A stretch of DNA of 22,500 nucleotides from Carex sylvatica (taxonomy: Eukaryota > Streptophyta > Magnoliopsida > Poales > Cyperaceae). Both the position numbers and the translations under genes were made by a program. Under the pieces are notes generated by a model, which saw only the letters and a list, made by a program, of their open reading frames with translations, had not been told where the DNA came from and did no database searches. The DNA is taken from assembly GCA_964058845.1 (NCBI GenBank), contig CAXKVR010000688.1, positions 1 to 22,500 on the forward strand, given 5' to 3'. This document shows positions 1-10,499 of the stretch, piece by piece (positions within the stretch are counted from its first letter, which is position 1; each line of letters begins with the position of its first letter).

Positions 1-13
1 AGTTGATCCATTA

Positions 14-258
14 GGTCATGTTTGGTTGTGGATTAAGAGGTGGAGTAAACTTCTTACTCTACGTTTAAGAAGTCGAATGAGGAATAAAATAGAACGAGTA
101 AGATAGAGTAAGATAGAGTAAGAGGTGAGCTAAATCGGAGTAACTTCACCTAGAGAGGTGGTTTAACTTACTCCACCAAACATGATTAACTTATTTCACT
201 TTAACTTGGAGTAAGCAATTTACTCCGAATTAAAGTTACTCCACAACCAAACATAACC
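14..258. mobile_element. Tourist/PIF-Harbinger-like MITE
   Basis: The two ends are inverted copies of each other: the left begins GGTCATGTTTGGTTGTGGA and the right ends with the complement of GGTTATGTTTGGTTGTGGA. The trinucleotide TTA lies directly outside both ends (11-13 and 259-261), as expected for a PIF/Harbinger target duplication. GTTTGG-type termini are common in Tourist-like elements. The interior has no ORF and contains short GAGTAAGATA direct repeats near 97-122. It is a non-autonomous element of about 245 bp. The ends and duplication are seen directly; the superfamily is inferred from them. Confidence 0.8.
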
Positions 259-291
259 TTAATAATGTCTTAATGGTACCAATGACGTGTC

Positions 292-949
292 AAATATTAT
301 AGCCGTATATATATCAGCTCTCGCAAAGGCATAACAATAATTTGAAGAAAAACTATATATACCTAGAAAGCTAGAACTAAGACCTATCACTAGAATGGCG
401 GTTATTTTTATTAATATTCTAAAAAAATAGATAATTTTAAAAATGCTCCGCATTAGATTTTTTGTCAAAATTGTTCCGACCATTAGGCTTACGGGCGGCC
501 CAATCCCCATAGCAGACCGCCCGAGACAGGGGGAATCCACTAGGAACCAGACCGCCCCTGATCCGAGCGGTCCTCTTTTTTTGTTTTTGTTTTAGAGATC
601 TTAATATTTTTTATTTAAATAAATATTATAGCCGTATATATATCAGCTCTCGCAAAGGCATAACAATAATTTGAAGAAAAACTATATTTACCTAGAAAGC
701 TAGAACTAAGACCTATCACTAGAATGGCGGTTATTTTTATTAATATTCTAAAAAAATAGATAATTTTAAAAATGCTCCGCATTAGATTTTTTTTCAAAAT
801 TGTTCCGACCATTAGGCTCACGGGCGGCCCAATCCCCATAGCAGACCGTCCGAGACAGGGGGAATCCACTAGGAACCAGACCGCCCCTGATCCGAGCGGT
901 CCTCTTTTTTTGTTTTTGTTTTAGAGATCTTAATATTTTTTATTTAAAT
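292..949. repeat. 329-bp tandem duplication across a MULE junction
   Basis: Bases 292-620 and 621-949 are two head-to-tail copies of one 329-bp unit with only a few differences. Each copy holds about 100 bp of flanking DNA, the 9-bp MULE target site CTAGAATGG (390-398 and 719-727), and the first 222 bp of the MULE left TIR. The duplication therefore happened after the MULE had inserted. Both copies contain a short minus-strand open frame (starting near 540 and 869), which looks like a by-product of TIR sequence and not a gene. Confidence 0.85.
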
Positions 950-1177
950 AATTTTGTGAAGAAATTTTTTTCTTGTTTAGAGTGTATGCCAAAAAATAAG
1001 ACATTTGATATATTTGTGAAGTGATATCGTAACTCTTTATAACTTTGATTGATTTGATTTGTCAGTTGGATATCACAAGTCTAAAGATAACACTAATTAA
1101 GGACTTGATATTAATTCATAATAATTTATTTTATTCAAATATACACAAAAAAATATAGTTAGATTACCTCAATGATG

Positions 1178-1757
1178 TCAACTTTTTTCGATAATAATTG
1201 AATTATTTGATTATTGTCAACATATATTATTTGCTCGGAGATAGGCAAACAAATACAATAAATAGTAAATGCATTTTAAAATAATTATATGGATAATTCC
1301 TGAATAATCTCTTAGGCTTTTGACTAAAAAAAATGCCGATCGTTGTATGCCTACCGTCGAACGAAAACTTAAACTGAATTTTTGAGGCACTAAACGATAT
1401 TTTTTTGAAATTCTGATACTTTGGCTACCTAGGGGTGACCCCCCGAGTGATATTCAGATCCGTCTCGTCCCCCCTTTCTAAAAAGTGGTCATACACGCAA
1501 ATCCGACTTTTCCTAGCCAAAATTATGGATGTTTAAAGTTTTTTCGAAAGCTGAACTTTGAAAATTCATAACTAACTGTAGCAAAATTCAAATAAATTGA
1601 ACTTTGTGTCAATTATGTGTATTTTTGAATGCTCTGCATTCTGGTGTAATAACTTTTTCAGTTTGGTCCTTGTATCAGTCTAGACTTGTTGATTTACCAG
1701 CAGAGGTCAAATGCAGCGCATGCGCCACAAATGCGACTGTATGGGCTATGTATATAT
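1178..1757. other. MULE interior, non-coding
   Basis: This stretch between the TIRs has no convincing ORF. An open frame from 1604 runs into the AT palindrome and looks random. The segment from about 1340 to 1740 is less AT-rich than its surroundings and could be captured host or transposon sequence, but I cannot identify a source. No splice pattern or protein similarity was recognised. Confidence 0.5.
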
Positions 1758-1875
1758 TATACATATACATATATATACATATATGTACATGTATATATAA
1801 TACAATATACATATATATATACATATATTGTATTATATATACATGTACATATATGTATATATATGTATATGTATA
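1758..1875. repeat. 118-bp AT-rich near-perfect palindrome
   Basis: Pairing position i with 3633-i gives Watson-Crick matches across the stretches I checked from 1758 to 1875. The only mismatches found are two adjacent pairs close to the centre. The sequence is made of TATA, CATA and TGTA steps, so slippage at an AT-rich palindrome is a plausible origin. It abuts the inner border of the MULE right TIR and could extrude as a cruciform. Confidence 0.85.
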
Positions 1876-2410
1876 TCATTGAGGTAATCTAACTATATTT
1901 TCTTCTGTATATTTGAATAAAATAAATTATTAAGAATTAATGTCAAGTGCTAAATTAGTGTTATCTTTAGACTTGTGATATCCAACTGACAAATCAAATC
2001 AATTAAAGCTATAAAGAGTTACGACATCACTTCATAAATATATCAAATGTCCTATTTTTTTTGGCATACACTCTAAACAAGAAATATTTTTCTTCACAAA
2101 ATTATTTAAATAAAAAATATTAGGATCTCTAAAAAAAAAAAAGAGGACCGTCCGGACCAGGGGCGGTGGTCCTTAGTGGACCGACCCTGTCCCGGGTAGT
2201 CTGCTATGGGGATTGGGCTGCCCGTGAACCTAGCGGTCGGAGCCATTTTGACAAAAAAATCTAATGCAGACATTTTTAAAATTATATTTTTTTTAGAATA
2301 TTAATAAAAATAGCCGCTAGAATGGTCATATATACAATAAAAAATTCATATAATTACGTCGAAATTAATCGTAGTAGGGATGACTGCCATTAGAATATAA
2401 CTATTTGGGC

Positions 2411-2675
2411 CACAAATGAATTATTCGGGTCGGTTCGGCGAGGTCAAAAATTCGTAATTTGAGAATAATTCGGATTTAATTTGGAAATGATTCGGAATTG
2501 TCTAGATTAGAGATCTCAGTCCTCCAAGATAAAAAAAAAATTCTGGAAAGGTTCGGGAAAAATACGCGAATAATTCGTAAAATTCATAAAAAGTTTGTAA
2601 AATTCACGAATTTTTCGAGTTTAATTCGGTTAAAGTTTGGTCAACCGAATAATTCAGCATTCGGTTCGTATCACC
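2411..2675 (+). repeat. Dispersed non-coding repeat, copy 1
   Basis: The sequence is rich in GAATTATTCG and AATTCGG words. It matches the reverse complement of 19752-20028 along its whole length, with many substitutions. Copy ends are roughly CACAAATGAATTATTCG and a GTATCACC-type terminus. It encodes no credible protein; the short frame at 2498-2686 is incidental. No terminal inverted repeat or target duplication was found, so the class is unknown. Confidence 0.6.
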
Positions 2676-3044
2676 AAAAAAAATGAATTATTCACAAATT
2701 ATTCGCATTCACGAATCTTGTGACTATACATATTACAAAATTAAAATCCGAACCCAAATTGAAGAACAAATTCATTCCTAGAATCTAAACAGTAAACACT
2801 GACAATTCTGAAAAAAAAAAGTGCCAATTTTAACATTCATTAATATGAAAATAAGGAAGTAGATATATTGATTGTCATTTTTTTACAAGTATAGCGTTTA
2901 AATTTATCAAAATAAATTACTGAAATTATAGATGTAAATAACTTTAGTGAATTAGATAGTCTTCTTCTTAAATTGGTTCAATTTGAAATTCAATCGATAT
3001 TTTTTATGAGTTTTGAAAAATGGGATTTATTTATAAAATATATG
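2676..3044. other. AT-rich spacer, no feature seen
   Basis: This is the left flank of the retrotransposon. It is AT-rich with scattered homopolymer runs, and I see no ORF, repeat or element end except the retroelement target site at its right edge. Confidence 0.6.
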
Positions 3045-3049
3045 CATGT

Positions 3050-4515
3050 TGATATCTCCATATTATATCTAAATTATGGCTCTAATTTACAATGAAACCT
3101 GTGCTTTAAAGTCTATGAATGTTGACTTTTTACTTGTATTTCGATGAAATGTGGTACTGCTATGCTTTGTTTGGTATTTTGCAGAAAAAAGGGTGAAAAA
3201 ATGCATCTGACTACTTTTCATACGGTCCGTATGATATTCTGTACAGGCCGTACAAGATCCGTCCAACCACACAGGAGGATCCACAACAGAGGCACAAAGT
3301 CTCCAAGTCAAAGCCAGGCATACGGTCCGTACAGGATCCCGTACGGGCCGTACAACGCTGATTCGGAAAATCCAGCTGGAATCTGAATTGAGCACGATTT
3401 GAGGAGCCGAAAAGGAAACCCCTGGAGGCGTGATCTGGGGCATTAAAAGAGATATTCCACAGCAGGAAAGGGGAGAAATGGGGAATCAATCAATAACTTT
3501 CCATCATTTCATTCTGGCTAGGTTGCTTGGACATGAGGAAAAGAGGAAGAGAAGGGAAGGACGCAAGTTTTGAACGGATCTTTGGATTTTCCACTGTTTT
3601 ATCATGAACTCCTTTATTTCTTGTTATTTGTGTTATCTTGTGAACATGAGTAGCTAATTTACTTTGTTTCTAGGGGTAAGATATAGTTTCTAGTTCAGTT
3701 TTGCTTGTATGCTACTTGGATCTTGTGTCGAATGCTTGTTTTTACTATGTTGTGTAGTATTTTGATTGCTTTATTTGTGCTTGCTTGAATTGATTAGTCA
3801 TCCCGTTAGATGAATGCGCACATCTAAGTGTTAGGAGCCAAGTCTATGACATTCATTCCAACCGAATAAAGTTTATGAAGTAGGGTGAAACCAAGGAGTA
3901 CCCGAAAGGCGAAACTTTCCTTGAGGCGAAAGTCCTTGGATACTTTTAGTAAACTAACAAGTAACTTAGAATTTGGCCAAAATGCGAAAGTTGAGGTTTA
4001 ACGCATCTAAGTGGGAAGTACTTGAGTCCGGTAATCGGGTATTTGACCAAAATGCGAAAGTTGAGGTTAAGTATGTAGATCTGGTCGAAAAGGAACCCTA
4101 AACACAGTATCAACACAGGAAACAGCAGCTGCAACATCAACTCGAGGTCCCATACGGACCGTACGGGAATCTGTACGGGCCGTATGCCTCGAGGCTGAAC
4201 AGAAATGAAATCTGAACCCTGAAAACTCCCTTTTATTAATTGAAAAGAACTTTAATTATCTTTTATTGTCTTTTAAACTTGTTATAAATCAGTAGAATTG
4301 TTAGAACTAAAACCAAACCAATCTCTCTCACTTCTAGAATTTCAAGTGATTTTAGGATAAGTCTAGTGTTTTTCTTCCGTCCCTGTGGATCGATACCTGA
4401 GCATACACAACGACAGGATAGTACACTTACTATCTGAATTGACAGAGTATAACAAAGATTTAAAAAGTATAGCTTGCTATACTGAAACTTTGTAGCATAT
4501 ATTCCAGGGCGATCA
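3050..4515 (+). repeat. 5' LTR of the Athila element
   Basis: The 1466-bp LTR starts TGATATCTCC and ends GCGATCA. It is repeated at 12111-13560 with roughly 43 differences, mostly transitions. It holds three pairs of the TACGGNCCGTA motif (3221/3242, 3321/3342, 4153/4174) and an internal 28-bp direct repeat (3971-3998 and 4041-4068). An AATAAA lies at about 3865 and a TATAAAT at about 4283. That is the reverse of the expected TATA then polyA-signal order, so I do not assign U3, R and U5. The small ORFs inside it are not genes. Confidence 0.93.
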
Positions 4516-4521
4516 AGTTTT

Positions 4522-4539
4522 TGGCGCCGTTGCCGGGGA
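4522..4539 (+). other. Primer-binding site, tRNA-Asp
   Basis: TGGCGCCGTTGCCGGGGA lies 6 bp after the LTR end. From my knowledge of plant tRNA-Asp(GUC), whose 3' end is CCCCGGCAACGGCGCCA, it is complementary to that tRNA, the usual primer for Athila elements. It marks the start of minus-strand DNA synthesis and fixes the 5' LTR border. Confidence 0.9.
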
Positions 4540-4799
4540 CGGCAACAAAAATTCTATACTTTTTCTTAATTTTGCTTGATTCTAGACTTTAATTTTAATT
4601 TTTCGTATTCCATCTTTGTAGGAACATACTGGAAGAGTCACTACCCAAGAACCACTACCATCTCAGAAGCAAGGGGCGAACTTCCAACTCATTTGTTCCA
4701 GCGCCACCACATCTGTTACCTCTCCGTACGGCCCGTACAAAATTCATACGGACCGTACAAACTAACAACAGAGGCCAGACAGATCCAGAACAAAGAGAA
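4540..4799 (+). other. Untranslated leader with one motif pair
   Basis: The leader lies between the PBS and the gag ATG. It has no long ORF starting with ATG in the gag frame. A pair of TACGGNCCGTA motifs sits at 4727-4737 and 4747-4757, 20 bp apart, about 45 bp before the gag start. Packaging and dimerisation signals normally lie in such leaders; that role is an inference here. Confidence 0.6.
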
Positions 4800-6959
4800 A
4801 TGAACAACCACGGTGCTGAACAGGATCCACTCAACGATGGTGCTGGACAAGGTCCACCCAACGATGATCAATACTCTGATGACGAAGGAGCAAACTATGT
4901 GCCAAGGACGTTGCGAGAGTTCAATGTCCCGAGAGCTGGAGATGTTAGAGGAGCAATGCGATTGACAAGGATTGTCGGCAACCAACCCAACTTCAATCCG
5001 GGCGTTGTCAACATCGTGCAACAAAATACATTTCATGGCATGGATCATGAGGATCCGCATGCCCATGTTCAGACCTTCCTTGAGTGTTGTGCCACCATTA
5101 AAATTAATGGCGCAACAGCTGATTATATTAGACTTGCTTTATTTCCTTTTACTCTTAGGGATAAAGCCAAGAAATGGTTAGGGTCATTACCAAGGGATTC
5201 GATTACCACTTGGAGAGAATTGTCCAAATTGTTTTTGACCAGATTTTTCCCCCATAAAAGAACTGTCAATGTTAGGACCCAACTGACCAGTTTCAAACAA
5301 AGGTCTGATGAACCACTGAATGAGGCCTGGGAAAGATTTAGGGAATTGCAATACTCTTGCCCACATCATGGTATTCCCGAATGGTTACTTGTTCAGTCTT
5401 TTTATGCTGGTTTAACTGATACCACTCGTACTTCTGTAGATGCAGTTGCAGGTGGAGCTCTCATGGATCGAGATGCTACTGAGGCAATGAACTTAATCGA
5501 CAATATGGCGACTAACCAACAGTGGTCCGGCCGAAAGGGCACTCGAGCTACTGGAGGAGGCCGACTTGAGGTCGATCAGATCACCGCTCTCACCGCCAAG
5601 TTGGATGCCATGCAGAGGGCTTTTGACAAGATGAGTGTCAAAGCACTTGGTAATCAGCAACCACAGCCTTGTGTTATGTGTGGAGACGAAGGGCACGAGT
5701 ATGAGGATTGCCCGCTTGCACAAAGGGATGAAGGGCCCGAGCAAGTTAACTCTCTCAACAGTGAACCATCCTACTTTCCAAAACCTCCTTTCAGCCGAAC
5801 CTATTCCAAGGACCCGATTGAACAACAGAATTGGAGGTGGAAGCAAAACAATCCCACACAATTCAACAACAACCCTTCTGGCAGCAATAATAACAACCGC
5901 AACTTCTACAACAATGCTGCATTCAATAACTCAAACAACCGAGCACCATATTCTGGACCATCTAAGCCATATGTTGCCCCTACAGTAGAAAACTTCATGC
6001 TTGAACAAGGGAAGATGAATCAAATGATTTTCGAGCAAATGCAAACGATTAGTGCTCAGTTGGTCAGTTTGGCCCAAAACAAACCTCAAAGTGGGAGCCA
6101 AACCGCACCACCACAACCTGGAATGCTACCAGGCCAACCAGAGATTAACCCCAGGGGAGAGGCCAAAGCGGTAACATTGCGAAGTGGGACACAGTACCAA
6201 GGACCAGCCATACCTGTCGAGCCAGAAGCCGATCATACGGTCCGTACGAATCCCATACGGCCCGTACCAACACCCCCTGTGATTTTTGAACAGTCAAAGC
6301 CTGATCCGACTGAGGTTGTAACTGAGAAGATAGACCATACGGTCCGTACGAATACCGTACAGCCCATACAGAATGAAACCGATAGACAGAAAAAGAAGGT
6401 GACCGAAAAACCACCGCCCTACCGGCCACCAGTACCATTTCCACAGAGATTAGCCGAAACCCGACTCAATGAACAGTTCTCATACTTTCTTGGAGTTCTC
6501 AAGCAATTGCACATTACCATCCCATTCACCGAGGCTTTGACCCAAATGCCAACCTATGGTAAGTTTCTCAAAGATATCCTATCCAAGAAACGAAGCTCGG
6601 GGGGGCGTGAGACGGTGAAATTGACTGAGCAGTGCAGTGCTATCATGAGAAATGAACTTCCACCGAAATTGGGAGATCTGGGTAAATTTTCCATTCCATG
6701 CACGATTGGCAAAGCAACCATCCGACGAGCTTTATGTGATTTGGGGGCTAGTGTGAGTCTCATGTCGCGAACTATCTTCGAACGAATGGGTGTAGGTGAG
6801 CTTAGACCTACACGAATGACTTTACAACTTGCGGATTCTTCGGTGAGACTACCGCTTGGCATAGTGGAGGATATACCGGTTCGAGTCAGTAAGTTCTATG
6901 TGCCCGGTGATTTTGTTGTGATGGAAATGAAGGAAGACAAGGGGTCCCTATTATTCTAG
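4800..6959 (+). CDS. gag: Gag polyprotein with start of aspartic protease
   Basis: This 719-residue frame encodes the capsid/nucleocapsid protein that packages element RNA, followed by most of the protease. A retrotransposon-gag domain spans about residues 110-206 ([20 protein letters not shown] and [10 protein letters not shown] blocks). A CCHC zinc knuckle has C291, C294, H299 and C304. An Asn-rich spacer follows, then a linker carrying two motif pairs (6236/6256 and 6338/6358), and the protease with catalytic D647 in DLGAS. The frame ends at TAG 6957-6959. The adjacent frame continues with the ILGRPFL-type protease end, so the stop comes from a one-base offset near 6938-6946. Athila gag and pol usually share one frame, so I read this as a mutation and not programmed shifting. 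Confidence 0.92.
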   Translation: MNNHGAEQDPLNDGAGQGPPNDDQYSDDEGANYVPRTLREFNVPRAGDVRGAMRLTRIVGNQPNFNPGVVNIVQQNTFHGMDHEDPHAHVQTFLECCATIKINGATADYIRLALFPFTLRDKAKKWLGSLPRDSITTWRELSKLFLTRFFPHKRTVNVRTQLTSFKQRSDEPLNEAWERFRELQYSCPHHGIPEWLLVQSFYAGLTDTTRTSVDAVAGGALMDRDATEAMNLIDNMATNQQWSGRKGTRATGGGRLEVDQITALTAKLDAMQRAFDKMSVKALGNQQPQPCVMCGDEGHEYEDCPLAQRDEGPEQVNSLNSEPSYFPKPPFSRTYSKDPIEQQNWRWKQNNPTQFNNNPSGSNNNNRNFYNNAAFNNSNNRAPYSGPSKPYVAPTVENFMLEQGKMNQMIFEQMQTISAQLVSLAQNKPQSGSQTAPPQPGMLPGQPEINPRGEAKAVTLRSGTQYQGPAIPVEPEADHTVRTNPIRPVPTPPVIFEQSKPDPTEVVTEKIDHTVRTNTVQPIQNETDRQKKKVTEKPPPYRPPVPFPQRLAETRLNEQFSYFLGVLKQLHITIPFTEALTQMPTYGKFLKDILSKKRSSGGRETVKLTEQCSAIMRNELPPKLGDLGKFSIPCTIGKATIRRALCDLGASVSLMSRTIFERMGVGELRPTRMTLQLADSSVRLPLGIVEDIPVRVSKFYVPGDFVVMEMKEDKGSLLF

Positions 6960-6970
6960 GACGGCCATTT

Positions 6971-9900
6971 TTGAGAACCACCGGGGCGCTGATTGATGTG
7001 AAAAATGGGACTTTAACCTTGAACATAGGAGATGAGAAAGTTCACTTTCAAATCGACCGAGCAATGAAGTATCCCGCTCAACCCGAATCGTGTTATATGG
7101 TTGATGTGATTGATGAATTAGTTGAGGAGAAGTTAATGGAGCAAATCAACAACTCGCTAAGGTATCATTCTGATTTTTTATCTGATTTGCAGGCTGAAAC
7201 AGGCGATCTTGAAACAATTTGCGCAGCAGACATGACACCTGTCTGTCTGGAAGACTTTCCGTATGGGCCGTACACAGATCATACGGACCGTACACCAGAT
7301 GAATTTCAAACCGAGAAGCTGGAGATTGAGAAGGAACCAAAAGTTCAGTCTGAGGCTGAGGCATACGGTCCGCACAAAACTCATACGGACCGTACAACAA
7401 GTCAGACAACGCAGATCACTCCCGAATTAAAACCTCTCCCAGCCACTCTCAAGTACGAATTCCTTGACTCAGAAAAGACATATCCTGTCATTGTGAATGC
7501 AGGATTGACCCCTGACCAAACCACCAAGCTCATGGAGAAGTTGAGAACCCACAAAGGCGCGATTGGGTATTCTATCAAGGACTTGAAGGGGATCGATCCA
7601 GCCACTTGCACACACAGGATCTTGCTAGAAGACGACCACAATCCTTCAGTTGAACACCAAAGACGGCTCAACCCGAATTTAAAAGAGGTAGTAAATAAAG
7701 AAATTTTAAAACTTTATGAAGCAGGTATTATCTACCCGATATCTGACAGCAAATGGGTGAGCCCCGTCCATGTGGTTCCCAAGAAAGGAGGAGCAACAGT
7801 GGTGAAAAATGAGAAAGATGAGATGATTCAAACACGCATTGCAATCAATTGGAGGATGTGCATAGACTATCGGAAGCTCAACGCGGCTACACGCAAGGAT
7901 AACTTTTCCTTGCCATTTGTTGATCAGCTCCTTGAAAGGCTTGCTAACCACTCATATTTTTGTTATCTTGATGGTTATTCATGTTTCTTTCAGATTCTCA
8001 TTCACCCGCAGGATCAAGAGAAGACCACATTCACATGCCCATACGGTACCTATGCATACCGTAGAATGCCCTTTGGTCATTGCAATGCACCTGCGACTTT
8101 TCAGAGAGCCATGATGGCTATTTTTTCTGATTTTATTGAAAAAGAAGTTGAAATTTTTATGGATGATTTTTCTGTATACGGTACTTCTTTCGATTCTTGT
8201 TTGGCTAATTTGTGTAAAATTTTGCAGAGATGTGAAGAAGTCAATTTAGTCCTCAATTGGGAAAAATGTCATTTCATGGTCCAAGAAGGAATTGTCTTGG
8301 GACATGTTATCACCTCCAGAGGGATCGAGGTTGATAAAGCAAAAATTGAGGTAATCGAGAAACTCGAAATCCCAACAAATGTCAAGGGGGTTCGAAGTTT
8401 TCTTGGACATGCCGGTTTTTATCGCCGTTTCATAAAAGACTTCTCAAAAATTGCAAAACCTTTGACCAATTTACTTATTAAAGATTCTGATTTTATTTTC
8501 ACTAATGATTGTGTCAAGTCTTTTTGCAGTTTAAAGGAAGCTCTTATCTCTGCACCTATCTTACAACCGCCAGATTGGTCATTACCATTTGAGTTAATGT
8601 GCGATGCAAGCGACTATGCAGTCGGAGCAGTTCTGGGGCAACAGAAAGACAAAAAGCCGTGTGTTATTTACTATGCTAGCAAGGTGCTAGATCCGGCCCA
8701 AATGAACTACACCACAACCAAAAAGGAGCTTCTCGCTATTGTATTTGCTCTTGACAAATTCAGATCATATTTGGTGGGCTCGAAGATAGTGGTCTACACA
8801 GATCATGCCGTACTAAGGTACCTCTTGAGTAAGAAAGATGCAAAACCAAGACTGATTAGACGGATTCTTCTTTTGCAGGAGTTCGATCTCGAGATAAGGG
8901 ATACGAAAGGAGTCGAGAACTCTGTAGCGGACCATCTGTCACGTCTTCATTGGGAAGAAGATACCACAATTAAGCTCCCGATCAATGACTCATTCCCAGA
9001 TGAACAACTCCTTGCAATCAGTTCTGATCTGGACGACATCCATACGGGCCGTACAGAAGTTCATACGGCCTGTACAATCCAACATACGGACCGTACAAGT
9101 ACCAATCAGACCAAACAGCAAGCTTCCTGGCATGCTGACATCGCGAATTACCTGGTCTCTGGAGTTTTGCCCGCCACAATGTCCCACCAACAGAACAAGA
9201 AACTAAGGTCGGATTTCAAGTACTACTTTTGGGATGAGCCCTACCTCTTCAAGGTTGGAGTCGATGGCGTATTCCGACGTTGTGTCTCACTCGAGGAAAC
9301 AGACTCTATTCTTGCACATTGCCACTCGTCCGCTTATGGAGGACACTCTTCATTCTCTAAGACCACTGCCAAGGTATTACAATTTGGTTTATTTTGGCCT
9401 TCTCTTTTTAAAGATGCAAGATCTTTTGTTATAGCTTGTGACAGGTGCCAAAGGACCGGAAACATGACAAGACGAAGTGAGATGCCTCTCAACTTTATTC
9501 TTGAGGTTGAGATTTTTGATGTTTGGGGCATCGATTTCATGGGTCCATTCCCCTCTTCTCAAGGGAATGAGTATATTTTGGTGGCAGTCGACTATGTATC
9601 AAAGTGGGTTGAGGCAATGGCATGCCGCAAAGCTGACTCGAATTCGGTAAGAAAGTTTTTCAATGAGATCATTTTCCCTCGTTTTAGGGTGCCTCGAGCT
9701 GTCATCAGTGACGGAGGTAAGCACTTCATCAATCGACAATTCAAAAAACTCTTGAGCCGACATGGGGTGACTCACAAGGTATCCACTTCTTATCACCCTC
9801 AAACTAATGGCCAAGCTGAGATTTCTAACAGGAAAATCAAGTCGATTTTAGAGAAAACAGTCGCAAGAACAAGGAAGGATTGGGCTTTCAAGCTGCATGA

Positions 9901-10423
9901 TGCACTTTGGGCCTACCGCACCGTCTTTAAGACACCGATTGGCATGAGCCCTTACAAGCTGGTGTATGGAAAGCCGTGTCACCTTCCCGTTGAAATTGAG
10001 CACAAGGCATTTTGGGCCACAAGAGCGATCAACATGGACCTGCTTGCAGCTGGAGAAAAGCGTGTCCTCGACTTGCATGAGCTGGAGGAAATAAGGTTGC
10101 ATGCGTATGAGAATGCGAAATTTTACAAGGAAAAGACGAAGCGATTACACGACCAGCGCATTTCACCTCGCCAGTTCAAAGAGGGAGATCTTCTACTTTT
10201 ATTTAATGCTAGATTGAGAATTTTTTCAGGTAAACTCAAATCAAGATGGTCCGGCCCATTTCAGGTGGAGAAAGTGTACCCTTTCGGAGCAGTTGATATC
10301 TGGAGCAAAGAAAGTGGGACCTTCAAGGTAAATGGTCAGCGTCTCAAACACTACGTTGCTGACCACTTGATGAATGAGCGGAATGTTCAGTTCCTTTCTG
10401 ACCCCGCTCAGATAGAAGTTTAA
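6971..10423 (+). CDS. pol: Pol: protease end, RT, RNase H, integrase
   Basis: The 1150-residue open frame copies element RNA into DNA and inserts it. The ATG at 6971 is only the first Met after the frame break; homology begins near 6945. RT spans about residues 205-450, with D334 in YLDGYS and D398/D399 in FMDD. RNase H covers about 535-660, with D545, E586, D611 and D654. Integrase has a zinc-binding HHCC (H785, H792, C823, C826), catalytic D855, D914 and E950 with 35 residues between the last two, and a C-terminal GPF-type segment near 1090-1125. Two linkers, residues 97-141 and 691-709, are made of palindromic-motif translations (YGPY, HTDRT). H370 in MPFGHCNAP is where I expect Leu. No internal stop is present, and it is in a different frame from gag. 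Confidence 0.93.
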   Translation: MRTTGALIDVKNGTLTLNIGDEKVHFQIDRAMKYPAQPESCYMVDVIDELVEEKLMEQINNSLRYHSDFLSDLQAETGDLETICAADMTPVCLEDFPYGPYTDHTDRTPDEFQTEKLEIEKEPKVQSEAEAYGPHKTHTDRTTSQTTQITPELKPLPATLKYEFLDSEKTYPVIVNAGLTPDQTTKLMEKLRTHKGAIGYSIKDLKGIDPATCTHRILLEDDHNPSVEHQRRLNPNLKEVVNKEILKLYEAGIIYPISDSKWVSPVHVVPKKGGATVVKNEKDEMIQTRIAINWRMCIDYRKLNAATRKDNFSLPFVDQLLERLANHSYFCYLDGYSCFFQILIHPQDQEKTTFTCPYGTYAYRRMPFGHCNAPATFQRAMMAIFSDFIEKEVEIFMDDFSVYGTSFDSCLANLCKILQRCEEVNLVLNWEKCHFMVQEGIVLGHVITSRGIEVDKAKIEVIEKLEIPTNVKGVRSFLGHAGFYRRFIKDFSKIAKPLTNLLIKDSDFIFTNDCVKSFCSLKEALISAPILQPPDWSLPFELMCDASDYAVGAVLGQQKDKKPCVIYYASKVLDPAQMNYTTTKKELLAIVFALDKFRSYLVGSKIVVYTDHAVLRYLLSKKDAKPRLIRRILLLQEFDLEIRDTKGVENSVADHLSRLHWEEDTTIKLPINDSFPDEQLLAISSDLDDIHTGRTEVHTACTIQHTDRTSTNQTKQQASWHADIANYLVSGVLPATMSHQQNKKLRSDFKYYFWDEPYLFKVGVDGVFRRCVSLEETDSILAHCHSSAYGGHSSFSKTTAKVLQFGLFWPSLFKDARSFVIACDRCQRTGNMTRRSEMPLNFILEVEIFDVWGIDFMGPFPSSQGNEYILVAVDYVSKWVEAMACRKADSNSVRKFFNEIIFPRFRVPRAVISDGGKHFINRQFKKLLSRHGVTHKVSTSYHPQTNGQAEISNRKIKSILEKTVARTRKDWAFKLHDALWAYRTVFKTPIGMSPYKLVYGKPCHLPVEIEHKAFWATRAINMDLLAAGEKRVLDLHELEEIRLHAYENAKFYKEKTKRLHDQRISPRQFKEGDLLLLFNARLRIFSGKLKSRWSGPFQVEKVYPFGAVDIWSKESGTFKVNGQRLKHYVADHLMNERNVQFLSDPAQIEV

Positions 10424-10457
10424 GTTGCAAGGTGGTCTAGCTAAAGACCTAAAACAA

Positions 10458-10484
10458 GTGCTTCTTGGGAGGCAACCCAAGCAC
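10458..10484 (+). other. Conserved post-pol hairpin
   Basis: Just after the pol stop, TTGGGAGGCAACCCAA forms a stem TTGGG/CCCAA with loop AGGCAA, and the outer GTGC/GCAC can pair across a small bulge. I recognise the GGGAGGCAACCC block as recurring downstream of pol in plant Athila-group elements. Its function is not known to me; proposals could include RNA processing or ORF3 expression. Confidence 0.65.
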
Positions 10485-10499
10485 GTTTAAAATTTTTAT

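Larger units (their letters stand above)
728..2316. mobile_element. Non-autonomous MULE with long TIRs
   Basis: The outer ends are CGGTTATTTTTATTAATA on the left and the complement of CGGCTATTTTTATTAATA on the right. A perfect 9-bp direct repeat CTAGAATGG flanks the element at 719-727 and 2317-2325, the standard Mutator-superfamily target duplication. The TIRs are about 450 bp (728-1177 and 1874-2316) and match along their length apart from small indels. The 0.7-kb interior has no transposase sequence. The TIRs resemble those of the MULE at 15873-19498, including a shared GCGGCCCA block, so the two belong to one lineage. Confidence 0.85.

Noticed and set aside
259..869. Two similar minus-strand ORFs of 93 and 84 codons
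   Set aside because: They are translations of duplicated MULE TIR and flank sequence; the similarity is explained by the 329-bp tandem duplication.
1604..1892. Tyr/Ile-rich ORFs over the AT palindrome
   Set aside because: The protein is only a reading of TATA/CATA repeats, with no domain.
3221..4184. CRISPR-like array from repeated TACGGNCCGTA
   Set aside because: The repeats are too short, occur in pairs with kilobase gaps and lie within a plant retrotransposon.
4655..5066. Minus-strand ORFs opposite the leader and gag start
   Set aside because: They are antisense shadows of gag and of the palindromic motif; YGPY words appear because the motif reads alike on both strands.
8041..8185. TACGGTAC words in RT that resemble the palindromic motif
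   Set aside because: They lack the TACGGNCCGTA arrangement and the paired spacing, and lie in conserved RT codons.
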